A stretch of 64,000 bases of DNA from Agarivorans sp. TSD2052 (lineage in GTDB: Bacteria > Pseudomonadota > Gammaproteobacteria > Enterobacterales > Celerinatantimonadaceae), in contig NZ_CP096670.1 of NCBI RefSeq assembly GCF_023238625.1, forward strand, positions 1,663,501-1,727,500. The letters are read 5' to 3'. Positions 25,154-33,598 of the stretch are shown here, in pieces (positions within the stretch are counted from its first letter, which is position 1; the number at the start of each line of letters is the position of its first letter). The notes below the pieces were generated by a model, which saw only the letters and a list, made by a program, of their open reading frames with translations, was not told the origin of the DNA and searched no databases. Made by a program: the position numbers and the translations under genes.

Positions 25154-25408
25154 ATGTCAATTAAGATAACTACGCAGAAAGTAGATACATGGAAAAAGAG
25201 AATCCAAAAAACGGGAATTAAAGGATCTACATACTTTTGCCAACAATCGGAAAAAGTATGGGTCTCGGCATCACAAGATCATCAAGAAATATGTCTGGGT
25301 GTACTTGGCAAAGATTCTGGGACTAGCTCTTTGGATAGTTATCTCCGATGGGATGACGTTCAAGCTATAGAGTTGGTAGAGTTACTACATGCAATAGAAA
25401 CTTCGTAA
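25154..25408 (+). CDS. Cassette 7a: hypothetical 84-residue protein
   Basis: ATG with a very strong ribosome site (GAGGAGGT). A compact soluble protein (KKRIQKTGIKGSTYFCQQSEKVWVS... WDDVQAIELVELLHAIE), probably alpha/beta. No family recognised. It is the first of two genes in its cassette; the second begins 4 bp after its stop. Confidence 0.6.
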   Translation: MSIKITTQKVDTWKKRIQKTGIKGSTYFCQQSEKVWVSASQDHQEICLGVLGKDSGTSSLDSYLRWDDVQAIELVELLHAIETS

Positions 25409-25412
25409 TACT

Positions 25413-25589
25413 ATGCCTTACTTAATTGCCGCAGTGGTTTTCTGTGCGTTAGGTTACTTTTTTCTATGGCCCGTTGCTGTTTGGGCTTTTGCTACTATTT
25501 TTGGTGTTCTTATTTTTTTACTTAGTAAAATTGCGTGGGTAGTTGCAATTGTTTCGGTCCTATTTATTTTGGTTAGGGCTTTAATCTAA
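25413..25589 (+). CDS. Cassette 7b: 58-residue membrane protein
   Basis: The ATG starts 4 bp after the preceding stop and the frame ends in TAA just before attC R8. The product is almost wholly hydrophobic (MPYLIAAVVFCALGYFFLWP... AWVVAIVSVLFILVRALI), with two membrane helices. It and the 84-residue protein fill one cassette and may act together. Function unknown. Confidence 0.55.
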   Translation: MPYLIAAVVFCALGYFFLWPVAVWAFATIFGVLIFLLSKIAWVVAIVSVLFILVRALI

Positions 25590-25594
25590 CCAAA

Positions 25595-25690
25595 ACTTAA
25601 CAAAGCAATCTTACCTCGTTCGCTGCGCTCACTGGACCTTCGTTTCGGTGCTTCGCACCTACACTACGGCCGTAAATTGCGGCGTTAACT
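25595..25690 (+). repeat. attC site R8 (last of the array)
   Basis: ACTTAAC ... GTTAACT, with GCAAT/ATTGC inner boxes and a GC-rich central palindrome (GGTGCTTCGCACC). Confidence 0.75.
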
Positions 25691-25828
25691 CCGATCTAAC
25701 CGTACTCAATCTAATCCGAAGCACCGATATTTGAGCTAATAACGTAACACGCTTTTGTCCAAAGACGAGCTAGAGCGTCTTATCCGTAGGTCGTTTGAGC
25801 AAGCTACCCCTAGATATTTGAATTACAT
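25691..25828 (+). repeat. Outer boundary sequence of the right integron array
   Basis: Contains CTAATCCGAAGCACC (about 25711-25725) and AACACGCTTTTGTCCAA (25746-25762), both found in the mirrored position outside the left array. No further attC follows. Confidence 0.65.
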
Positions 25829-26566
25829 TCAGCACCCTAGTCGTTCAAAAATTTCATTACTGTCAGCCAAGCCTCCAGGAATGGTATATGGCAAGGTAGT
25901 CCTTAATTCAGAGATTGTTTTCTTTGTTGTGCAGTAATTTGTATCTCTGGTTGTTTGTTGGCTCATGAGAAACGCGGCAGAGTTGCCTTTATCATCATAT
26001 ATAATCTTGTAGTAATCAGATGGTATTGCATGCGCTTCATCGGCTTTTGGTAAGCCTTCCATTTCGTTTCGGTAGAGCGGGCCTGTTATAACATATAGAT
26101 TTTCTCGAAACCCAACAGCATCTCTAACTGCTTCCTCTAGGTTTTTCCATGGGCCCTGGTTTAAACCTTTCGCTTGAGGCGTAATATTGGATAAATAGTT
26201 AAGGGTAGGCCAGTAGCGACTTCCCACAAAACTAGCTAGTGGAGCTTGGTGTCCACGGTCAATATCGAGTTTACTTGACGCTCCACTATAGTCGTCTTTT
26301 TCCAGTCGCTCATTTTCATCGAGTAAAGGATTGTTTTTCCACGTTCGATTGGTTGTAGTGCCAAAGTTTAGTACATCTACTTCATAAGCCACCCAATCGG
26401 CAAACTGCGTTTTCTTACTTTGGGAGAGTGTGTATAGCCGTTCAAAAATGACGATATTTCCCTCAATATCAAGGCTTGGGCAGCCAATTGGGCAGTTTGG
26501 TGTGCGAAATTCAGAAGCGTTCACGTACCCCGAGACTAATAGCGGAATTGCTATCCATGCTTTCAT
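25829..26566 (-). CDS. Secreted DNA/RNA non-specific endonuclease (EndA/NUC family)
   Basis: A 245-residue protein from ATG 26566, chosen because AAGGATTT precedes it and a signal peptide follows at once (MKAWIAIPLLVSGYVNA). The frame extends further upstream but without these signs. It carries the beta-beta-alpha-metal motif DIDRGHQAPLASF (catalytic His of DRGH) and the downstream Asn of LSNITPQAKGLNQGPWKNLE that holds the metal. These enzymes degrade extracellular DNA and RNA. The gene faces the integron and lies just beyond its boundary sequence. Confidence 0.85.
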   Translation of the reverse strand: MKAWIAIPLLVSGYVNASEFRTPNCPIGCPSLDIEGNIVIFERLYTLSQSKKTQFADWVAYEVDVLNFGTTTNRTWKNNPLLDENERLEKDDYSGASSKLDIDRGHQAPLASFVGSRYWPTLNYLSNITPQAKGLNQGPWKNLEEAVRDAVGFRENLYVITGPLYRNEMEGLPKADEAHAIPSDYYKIIYDDKGNSAAFLMSQQTTRDTNYCTTKKTISELRTTLPYTIPGGLADSNEIFERLGC

Positions 26567-26791
26567 TATAAATCCTTTAGATAGGGTGTAGTCCAAATCT
26601 AACATAACTATCAATATGGTTGTAAGTTGATAATTACTCACTTGAGCGTAATTGCATGCCTGACAGGTAGGCTTTGTAAAAACACGAACAGACATCCTCG
26701 AATCATTTGAAGTCTATGCGGGGACTGGCTCAAGTGACTCCTTATTACAGCAATTACTAGTTTCTCTTTTTGTATAACGTATCTATAATGG

Positions 26792-26807
26792 CTGTATGTA
26801 TATACAG
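26792..26807 (+). promoter_or_regulatory. LexA box controlling umuDC
   Basis: CTGTATGTATATACAG, a perfect CTGT-N8-ACAG site 13 bp upstream of the umuD start, next to TATAATGG that may serve as -10. Confidence 0.9.
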
Positions 26808-26819
26808 TTTTTGGTTTGA

Positions 26820-27227
26820 ATGAAAGTAATCCCTATTTCCGCGAGTGCTGGTCTCACCGGTTTTGAGTCCCCCGCGACAGAATATTCACAACTCCCACTG
26901 AGTTTAGATGACCTGCTTATTGAGCATCCATCTGCCACATTTATCGGTCTAGCGTCCGGAGACTCAATGTTGGGTAGCGGTATACACGATGGAGATGTAT
27001 TGATTGTTGACCGTCACGTCCATGTTGAGAGTGGCGATGTAATTGTCGCGAATATCAATGGTGAGTTTGTGTGTAAGATTATCGATAAATCAAGACGTAT
27101 GCTGCTATCAGCCAACGAACACTATAGTCCCGTCGCAGTTAGTAGCTGTGATAGGTTCACTGTAGAAGGCGTCGTTATCCGCTCTATACGCTGTCATCGT
27201 CCCTCTCGTTTATTGAAACTGCTTTAA
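26820..27227 (+). CDS. umuD: UmuD-like S24 peptidase, polymerase V subunit
   Basis: A 135-residue LexA-fold self-cleaving protein. The Ala10-Gly11 pair in SASAGLTGFESPA is the expected cleavage site. Ser49 (ASGDSM) and Lys86 (FVCKII) form the catalytic dyad. RecA filaments trigger self-cleavage to the active form that joins UmuC. The TAA stop and the umuC ATG overlap (TAATG). A LexA box lies just upstream. Mobile elements often carry such pairs. Confidence 0.92.
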   Translation: MKVIPISASAGLTGFESPATEYSQLPLSLDDLLIEHPSATFIGLASGDSMLGSGIHDGDVLIVDRHVHVESGDVIVANINGEFVCKIIDKSRRMLLSANEHYSPVAVSSCDRFTVEGVVIRSIRCHRPSRLLKLL

Positions 27228-28489
27228 TGTTTGCGCTTGTTGATGCCAATAGCTTTTATTGTTCATCAGAAGCTGTGTTTCGCCCTGATTGGCGCAACAA
27301 ACCAATCATTGTATTGAGTAATAACGATGGTTGTGTAGTTGCTGTAAATCGTTTGGCCAAAGCTATGGGTATTGAGCGCTTTAAGCCGTTTTTTCAGATA
27401 AAATCATTGTGTGAAAAGCATGGTGTCATTGTGTGCTCGTCAAACTATGAACTATATGCAGATTTATCGATGCATATGATGCAAATCATTGGCGCATTTG
27501 CTCCGAGGCAACATGTATACAGTATTGATGAAACCTTCATAGATGTATCAAATGCCCGTGAGGCACTACCCTCGTTTGATGTTCTGGGAAAGCAAATCCG
27601 ACGAGCTGTCTGGAAAGAAGTGCGTTTACCCGTTTGCGTGGGGTTTGGAGAAACGCTGACGCTGTGTAAGGTCGCTAATCATGCCGCTAAACGTCTACCA
27701 GGTTTCGATGGAGTGTGTGTGATTGAGAACAATGAACAAAGAGACCGCATTTTATCTAAAATGTGTGTGTCCGATGTTTGGGGAGTTGGACGAAAGCTAA
27801 GTGTACGCCTCAAAGACATGGGAATAACAACTGCGCTCAAACTTGCAAAGATGCCACCGAAACTTGCCAAGCAGCATTTCAGTGTAGAAATGGAGAGAAC
27901 GATACTCGAACTTAACGGGGTATCCACAAAAGCATGGGATGAAGTTCGAGCGAACAAGCAGCAGATTTTCTCAACGAGAAGTACTGGCCAACGAATACTG
28001 GAGCTACATTCGTTGATTCAAGCATTCTCTCTACATGTAAGTAGTGCATGTTTAAAAGCAAGAGAACAAGGTAGCGTAGCTGGAGCGATTTTAATCTTTG
28101 CACATAACTCGCCGTTTGATGATGGTATCAGTCGTGGCTTTAAGCAGGTACTGCGGCCCGCTTGTGCAACTAACGATAGCATTGTGATGAGTCAGCTGGT
28201 CTCACAAGCTATCCCGAAGCTATTTATTCCAGGTATCAAATACTACAAAGTCGGCGTAGGCCTTATGGACTTAGCTGATGAACAGCATCAGCAGCTGGAT
28301 ATGTTTACGGCAAAGCCGGGCCGACCAGAACTAATGAAGGCGGTTGATGCTTTAAATCAACGCTATGGTAGCGACACATTGTTTTTAGGCTCACAAGGTA
28401 TCAGCCCCAAGTGGCATATGCGAAGGGATATGCTCACGCCTCAATACACGACGGATTGGCGTCACATTCCGCGTATTTGCTGTAAATAG
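27227..28489 (+). CDS. umuC: UmuC-like Y-family DNA polymerase V
   Basis: A 420-residue translesion polymerase. DANSFYCSSEAVFRP and SNNDGCVVAVNRLAKAMG (palm motif I and nucleotide contact) are followed by YSIDETFIDVS (catalytic SIDE), a VWGVGRKLSVRLKDMGI helix-hairpin-helix and a C-terminal little-finger domain. It copies past lesions during SOS and raises mutation. Length is normal and no break is seen. Confidence 0.93.
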   Translation: MFALVDANSFYCSSEAVFRPDWRNKPIIVLSNNDGCVVAVNRLAKAMGIERFKPFFQIKSLCEKHGVIVCSSNYELYADLSMHMMQIIGAFAPRQHVYSIDETFIDVSNAREALPSFDVLGKQIRRAVWKEVRLPVCVGFGETLTLCKVANHAAKRLPGFDGVCVIENNEQRDRILSKMCVSDVWGVGRKLSVRLKDMGITTALKLAKMPPKLAKQHFSVEMERTILELNGVSTKAWDEVRANKQQIFSTRSTGQRILELHSLIQAFSLHVSSACLKAREQGSVAGAILIFAHNSPFDDGISRGFKQVLRPACATNDSIVMSQLVSQAIPKLFIPGIKYYKVGVGLMDLADEQHQQLDMFTAKPGRPELMKAVDALNQRYGSDTLFLGSQGISPKWHMRRDMLTPQYTTDWRHIPRICCK

Positions 28490-28584
28490 TTAGCCGTAGG
28501 GCTTCTAGTATGAAACATATTGCCTATCATTTTGGTTACGATCATTCCTTATTTTTAACCTGTTAGGCATCAGGGAGAGTGTAC

Positions 28585-29364
28585 ATGAGATTTTTAGAAG
28601 TATCAGAAGACCCATTTTATGAAATTGAATATAGATCTTCGGGACAAGGAGGCAGGATTCGTAAAGTTGTGCTTCCGTTCTATAAAGCGATAGTTGATGA
28701 GTTACCAGAGGGGGTTACTTCTTTTGTTATAACCTCGGATCTTCAAGGGCGAGAACAAAATAAAAAAACAAATCGACTGATTGGAGAGTTAGTAGCAGAA
28801 GAGTTAAGTTTGTTATCTGAATTGGGTGAAATTCCACCAATTAGTTTTGTCGTCTTAGCTGGGGACTTTTACGATCATCCGGAGCTTCATAAACTTGGTG
28901 GCACCGGTGACGTAACCAACGTTTGGAATGCATTCGCTAAAGAGTTTCCATATGTGATTGGCGTGCATGGAAACCACGATATCGTTGTGGAGTCGCATCT
29001 GGCATCGAATACTATTGTGCTCGACGGTAGTAGTAAAAATTATTTGGGTGTTCGCATTGGAGGCGTATCTGGCATTATTGGGCGCAGTGACAGAAATCAA
29101 AGAAAATCAAAGCAGGAGTTTATGAGCGCTCTAGCGAAAGTTACAACTGTTAAAAATGACCTCATCCTATTACATTTGGGTCCTGCGGATATTACAAATA
29201 GCCAGCTAGGTGAGCTTGAAATCACAAACTATTTATTGTCAAAAAGTAAAGGCATCGTTGCTTTCGGACATCGACATTGGAGCAAATCGTTTATCGAAAT
29301 TGGTAAAAATCAAGTACTCAATGTCGATAAGAGATTGTATCTAGTAACCACCGCTAATGAATAA
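28585..29364 (+). CDS. Metallophosphoesterase family protein
   Basis: A 259-residue calcineurin-like enzyme. Metal motifs appear in order: ITSDLQG (here SDL rather than the usual D-x-H), VLAGDFYDH, GVHGNHD, ILLHLGP and FGHRHWS. Substitution of His in the first motif is unusual but DxQ variants exist. ATG 28585 is preferred over GTG 28579 because GGAGAG lies at the right distance. It overlaps the next gene by 8 bp, so they are coupled. Substrate unknown; nucleic acid or nucleotide phosphodiesters are the usual targets of such island-borne members. Confidence 0.7.
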   Translation: MRFLEVSEDPFYEIEYRSSGQGGRIRKVVLPFYKAIVDELPEGVTSFVITSDLQGREQNKKTNRLIGELVAEELSLLSELGEIPPISFVVLAGDFYDHPELHKLGGTGDVTNVWNAFAKEFPYVIGVHGNHDIVVESHLASNTIVLDGSSKNYLGVRIGGVSGIIGRSDRNQRKSKQEFMSALAKVTTVKNDLILLHLGPADITNSQLGELEITNYLLSKSKGIVAFGHRHWSKSFIEIGKNQVLNVDKRLYLVTTANE

Positions 29365-31036
29365 GTGGCTTCAACTCCCCGATGTCGAAGCTCGCATCGC
29401 CAAACTACCGCTAGAATGGCGAAAAGCAGTGAGTACGGTGCTAGACAATGAATTGAGTGAAACAAGAATGCATGAGAGAAACAAAGCCGCTATTCTTAGT
29501 GCACTCCGACATGGTGAAAAAATCACATCAACGATCACTAAGACGCTTAACGGTTCTCTAAGAGATATCTACAAAGACGCTCAACCGACGCACAGTGAAA
29601 TCATCGAGAGGCTTATAGCTCGCCCTGCACTCTGTATTTTTCTCTACGCACATTATGGCTTTAATGGCGAGCAAGAGTGGATTAACGCCAGGCCTATCAA
29701 TCAGTCAAGTCAGGCCCGCTGGAGCCCCGCCAGAAAAAAGAAAGCAGCCACCCTTTGCGAAAAACACTTTGATGGCCTACCCAGTAATGGCACTCTTGCA
29801 AATCACTCTCAAAGTGAACTTCGAGCACTATCGCAACACTTGAGAACAGAAGTAAAGCGCAATCAGTTTTGCGAAACGTACAATCTTAAGCGAGCTTTAA
29901 AAACACGGAAACAGGCGTTGCATCGTACCTCTGAAGGCAAAGCGATGATCTATAACTGCTATCTTGACACAGTTAAAGGTAAGGGCAGGTATGTTAACGA
30001 CCACCAGCTATCGGTGAACTTTAAAGGCGAGAAACTCAGACTGACTGATGGCACCGAAATTGCCCCTAATACCCTCCGCTCTGAAATTAAAGCTGCGTAT
30101 GAAACCGTAGAAAAGCTTTTCCTTGAACTCATTGATGATGGCAAGCTACCAGAAACAATGAGAAAGCAATGTCATGGTCCAGTGGCGAAAGATGGCACCA
30201 AATTGGATTCTTGGAATGAGGTGCACTACTACGAAATCTTGATGCTCTATAAAACCGATGTCATCGAGCGAGGAGGTTCTTTTTGGAATGTGATTGCCCA
30301 TCCTGTTATCGAATACTCACACTTGAAAAGTGACTTCTTAATGGGGCATAAAGTCTACATTGAGGTGCTCAGACACAACTTAGATAAGATTTACGCTTAC
30401 AACCCAGCCAAAGACCCCGCCAAGTACCGAGTTAAACTTGATAATCGCATAGAAGTCTACGAGCGCCATTCTCTCCCATATTTATTAATAGAGCCTAATT
30501 CTTTGGCAGACGCCAACACATTAAAAGCGCACTTCGAGAAGATACGAGACCTTATTGATGAGCAGGGCGTGATGAACATTTCAGACGATGTTGCCGTTAA
30601 AGTGAGTAACAATAACCCAGCAGGTACATGGTTTGATAAGGAACTCAGAGACAAAACCATTAAAAAAATCATTAAGTTGAACACTGGTAGCGATGATATT
30701 TTACGCTCTGGCACTTTCCCCCCACATCGTAAAATATCCGAAGAAGGTTATGGTGGACTACTTGATTGGTTCAAAAGAGAATGTAAGGACATGCAGGCAG
30801 TGGCGATTGAACACAATACGTTCTGCTTTAAAATAGGTCGCTCAAGTCAGTCAAAAATTCGTCTCCCTACAGCTGACGAGTTCATCAAAGTCATGAAGTA
30901 CCATAAAAAGCGATTGGGCATTGAAAACATCACCCGAGGCAATCTCATGAAAATGTTTGGCAGAAAAGCCGTTGAACATTTCATTGGTGAGAATAAGCGA
31001 TTTAAGACTACGGAGGAGATGAAAGAGCACCTTTAG
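29357..31036 (+). CDS. Unrecognised 559-residue protein coupled to the metallophosphoesterase
   Basis: No known domain recognised. The protein is soluble, basic and helix-rich, with no membrane segment or signal peptide. A short N-terminal helical part (WRKAVSTVLDNELSETRMHERNKA) is followed by several Lys/Arg-rich stretches (KRALKTRKQALHR; RKKRLG-like near the end). The C-terminus KMFGRKAVEHFIG may be a DNA-binding helical pair. Its start lies inside the end of the phosphoesterase gene, the usual sign of a functional pair. It lies between umuDC and the island integrase, a typical slot for defence or maintenance cargo. Confidence 0.6.
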   Translation: MNKWLQLPDVEARIAKLPLEWRKAVSTVLDNELSETRMHERNKAAILSALRHGEKITSTITKTLNGSLRDIYKDAQPTHSEIIERLIARPALCIFLYAHYGFNGEQEWINARPINQSSQARWSPARKKKAATLCEKHFDGLPSNGTLANHSQSELRALSQHLRTEVKRNQFCETYNLKRALKTRKQALHRTSEGKAMIYNCYLDTVKGKGRYVNDHQLSVNFKGEKLRLTDGTEIAPNTLRSEIKAAYETVEKLFLELIDDGKLPETMRKQCHGPVAKDGTKLDSWNEVHYYEILMLYKTDVIERGGSFWNVIAHPVIEYSHLKSDFLMGHKVYIEVLRHNLDKIYAYNPAKDPAKYRVKLDNRIEVYERHSLPYLLIEPNSLADANTLKAHFEKIRDLIDEQGVMNISDDVAVKVSNNNPAGTWFDKELRDKTIKKIIKLNTGSDDILRSGTFPPHRKISEEGYGGLLDWFKRECKDMQAVAIEHNTFCFKIGRSSQSKIRLPTADEFIKVMKYHKKRLGIENITRGNLMKMFGRKAVEHFIGENKRFKTTEEMKEHL

Positions 31037-31442
31037 CGTCATACGGTGGGCATATTACGAGTGAATGAAGGGGCCAGGTCTTGAATTTTGCAATCAAGAT
31101 CTTCCCCCCTACATTTTATTATCATTTCTCGGCTTTCATCTCAGACTGCCTGTGAAGCTTTTGTCCAAAAACGTGTCAGGTTTTTCGTCAGAATTGAAGT
31201 TAGCTTAGTAATTAATTAACTTAAGAACCTAACGTTGCAAGAAAGCATATCTTTTTTTTTTTGATGTTAGACTGTGGAATAGGCTTTAATCTGTTTTAGA
31301 CAGATGGCTAAGTTTATTTCCTTTGTTTTCATAAGCTTACTGTAATAAAATAAATTTTATCCTTTGGTGTTGGGGTGAAGTTCCTATCTATCCGCCACTA
31401 TTCTAGGCCCAATTATGGCTGAACTGATTCTTCTACCAAAAA
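31037..31442. other. Intergenic region between cargo and integrase
   Basis: Contains a hairpin AGGTCTTGA / TCAAGATCT (about 31077-31103) after the cargo operon that may stop transcription, and a GCTTTTGTCCAA sequence at 31157-31168 like that at the integron boundaries. No gene seen. Confidence 0.4.
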
Positions 31443-33155
31443 TTATTGCATCATGAGCCAGTCATCGACATCTTCACCCATGTTTGATCGTTGATGATTG
31501 TTTGAAATTAGGGAGACAAAGTGTCTCCATTGCTCTTCATACATCTGTCCGGATGCGGGAAAGATTTTGCCGTTTTTGAACATATTCAGTAGTCGAACCA
31601 CTTCACTTGGCATGAACTCTTCATTTGCTATTACGATTTTCTGTTCGGAAAGAACATCAGCATTATGAGGTGTAGTATTCAGCTTTGGAGTATTGTTTGA
31701 AGCTTTTGATTGCACCGCTTTCATTACTTCAAACTTTTCGTCGTCGTTGCCTTTTACATAATGATTGTGGGCTGTTTCGATGCTATCGCCTAAAATTTCA
31801 GCTGCTTTCGATATACCGAACTCACGCTCGACTCTGCGAGCGAATGTGTGGCGAACATCATAAAGTCGACCATCTTGATTGATTACTGATTTTAAAGTTT
31901 TCCACACTGGACGATAGACGGCTTCAGTAACGTGTCCTTCTTTTTTTGTGCTCGGAAACATGTGTCCGTATGCATTCTTAAAGTGCGTGTGAGTTAGATA
32001 AAGTTCAATGAACTCCCAATATGTATCATTTTCGATGAGCAATGTGCGTTCGGCACCGTTCTTAGAAATGTGTTCAGGAATAAATAAAGTACGAGCTTCA
32101 AGATTAAAGCTGCTTGTATAATTACGAAATATTTCTGAGTTTCTCGCTCCGCACAAAATCATTGATGCGATAATAATTTTACCGGCTAAAGAACCATTAA
32201 CATCTTCGCTTTGAAAAAGATGTTTAATGATGACATCGTACTCGTATTTGTACTCTACTTTTGATTTGAATTTGGAACGTGGGAAGCGACCAATTTCGCC
32301 CTCAATAGGATTACTGTGTATGTAACCTCTTTGGGCGCACATATTAAACATCGCATTGATAATAGTATACTTTTTGCGTCTCGTTTCACTACTGTTAGTT
32401 GATAAGGCGTTGCCCGTTTTAGGGTCAAGTATAGGTCGTTTGGTTTCTGGATCCGTCACGATCAACGAATCCCAGTATGCGATGAATTCTTCAACCCATC
32501 CTTTTTCTACATCTTTTAGCTTGCGATCAATCCAGAGTGGGAAGCCTTGGGTTATTTGCTTGATCGTTTCTGGTTTGAGCTTTTTTCGTTTGCCACTTTT
32601 AAGGTTGTAATTTTCGCGATCTTTTGCATATTGATAAGTGATGTATTCTTTTATGGTCATACTACCTATCTGTCTTGACTCGGTTGTTTGAGTTGATAGT
32701 TGGTCGTATAGTTTTTGAAATTCTTTTCTTGCGTCTACCGTGGTCATATAGCCAGATGGCGGACGACTACCTTTGCCACCTCGGTCACGAGGTTGCCATA
32801 TTGCAATTTTCCGGCAAGCAGCAACTGTGTTTTTTGATCTCTTTGTCTTTATATAAAATGCTTTTTCTTTGTGTGTTATTCGTAATAGCAAGTAAGCGTT
32901 TTGAATGCTTTCTACATCATCTGTTAAATCAATAAACACTTGAGAGTTAGGCGGTGGTTCTGTCAAAAGTGGGATTTTTGCTATATCGGCATCTTTAAAA
33001 GGAAATCGTCGAATTTTTTTTTGTTTATTCAGTTCTTCGGGCTTGGTCGCAAGAGCGTCGCCAAAATAAACGGGTAGGTTGAAGTCATTTTTATTAACAG
33101 CTTCAAGCTGAGTTTTTTCTGTAAACTTCGGTATGAAATTTGAGCGGTTTGCCAT
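31443..33155 (-). CDS. Genomic-island tyrosine integrase
   Basis: A 570-residue integrase with a long N-terminal arm-binding part and a C-terminal catalytic domain: CGARNSEIFRN (Arg box), YDVRHTFARRV (HxxR variant) and ILGDSIETAHNHYVKG (nucleophile Tyr). It is larger than typical phage integrases and like those of tRNA-targeting islands. The start lies about 200 bp from a truncated tRNA-Arg, which it probably targets. The gene looks intact. Confidence 0.85.
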   Translation of the reverse strand: MANRSNFIPKFTEKTQLEAVNKNDFNLPVYFGDALATKPEELNKQKKIRRFPFKDADIAKIPLLTEPPPNSQVFIDLTDDVESIQNAYLLLRITHKEKAFYIKTKRSKNTVAACRKIAIWQPRDRGGKGSRPPSGYMTTVDARKEFQKLYDQLSTQTTESRQIGSMTIKEYITYQYAKDRENYNLKSGKRKKLKPETIKQITQGFPLWIDRKLKDVEKGWVEEFIAYWDSLIVTDPETKRPILDPKTGNALSTNSSETRRKKYTIINAMFNMCAQRGYIHSNPIEGEIGRFPRSKFKSKVEYKYEYDVIIKHLFQSEDVNGSLAGKIIIASMILCGARNSEIFRNYTSSFNLEARTLFIPEHISKNGAERTLLIENDTYWEFIELYLTHTHFKNAYGHMFPSTKKEGHVTEAVYRPVWKTLKSVINQDGRLYDVRHTFARRVEREFGISKAAEILGDSIETAHNHYVKGNDDEKFEVMKAVQSKASNNTPKLNTTPHNADVLSEQKIVIANEEFMPSEVVRLLNMFKNGKIFPASGQMYEEQWRHFVSLISNNHQRSNMGEDVDDWLMMQ

Positions 33156-33598
33156 TTGCCGAAAACTCTTCTATGAACGAATCTAGTACATATTATAGTA
33201 CCATAGTACGGCTAATAGTACTTTGCAGGTGGCCGGCAATTATTTTCCATTGCTAATAACTGGATGGATTATGAGCTGTTATTTAGTTATGTTGTTGATA
33301 TTTATTAGTATTTTCATATATTTATTTAGAGTATATAAGTGACTACTTATAATTTTTAGGACTATAAGCCCCTTAGGAGGTCCTTGTTCTATCCAGCTGA
33401 ACTAAGGGGACTTTTTGCCTGAGTGCGGCATTGTATACCAATTAAATCCCGCAATAAATGGCTATCTAGCTTTCTGTTAAGTGAGCGAGTTAGTTAGCCA
33501 TTAAATAAGTCACTATGGTTGATCAAATGAGTCGCTAGGCAAGCGGGTTGTTTGCGACAACTTGCTTTGAGCCGTTAAGACTCAGCGACTTAAGTTGT
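33156..33598. other. Island end and junction with chromosome
   Basis: Holds the integrase promoter region, the attachment site in the tRNA-Arg remnant, the tRNA promoter (TATACAAT, about 33435-33442, minus strand) and the tail of the aldo/keto reductase transcript. Confidence 0.45.
33361..33411 (-). tRNA. Truncated tRNA-Arg(CCU), 5' part only
   Basis: On the minus strand it starts GTCCCCTTAGTTCAGCTGG and continues through the D-arm to an anticodon loop CTCCTAA (anticodon CCU). After the loop the sequence GGGGC no longer pairs with the 5' anticodon stem, and no T-arm or acceptor 3' end follows. This is the chromosome side of an integration junction, with crossover in the anticodon arm. Confidence 0.65.

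Larger units (their letters stand above)
11388..25690 (+). mobile_element. Complete integron with rightward cassette array
   Basis: Divergent intI, attI near 12605 and eight attC sites ending at 13851, 14715, 17037, 17730, 18505, 19430, 25139 and 25690, with genes on the plus strand in each cassette. Two insertion elements lie in the array. attC sequences fall into several types rather than one uniform repeat family, which suggests cassettes gathered from varied sources. Three of them (16938, 19321 and the split site at 23767) closely resemble one another. Confidence 0.85.

Noticed and set aside
6629-25690. CRISPR array
   Set aside because: The repeated sequences are attC sites of varied sequence with genes between them. 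No short regular repeats with uniform spacers exist in the window and no cas genes are seen.
25755-25937. Plus-strand 60-codon frame after the last attC
   Set aside because: Mostly antisense to the EndA-like gene; no ribosome site. No attC follows it, so it is not another cassette.
28560-28584. TGTTAGGC before the phosphoesterase as an attC/attI core
   Set aside because: A lone GTTAGGC word without a paired core or palindrome arms.
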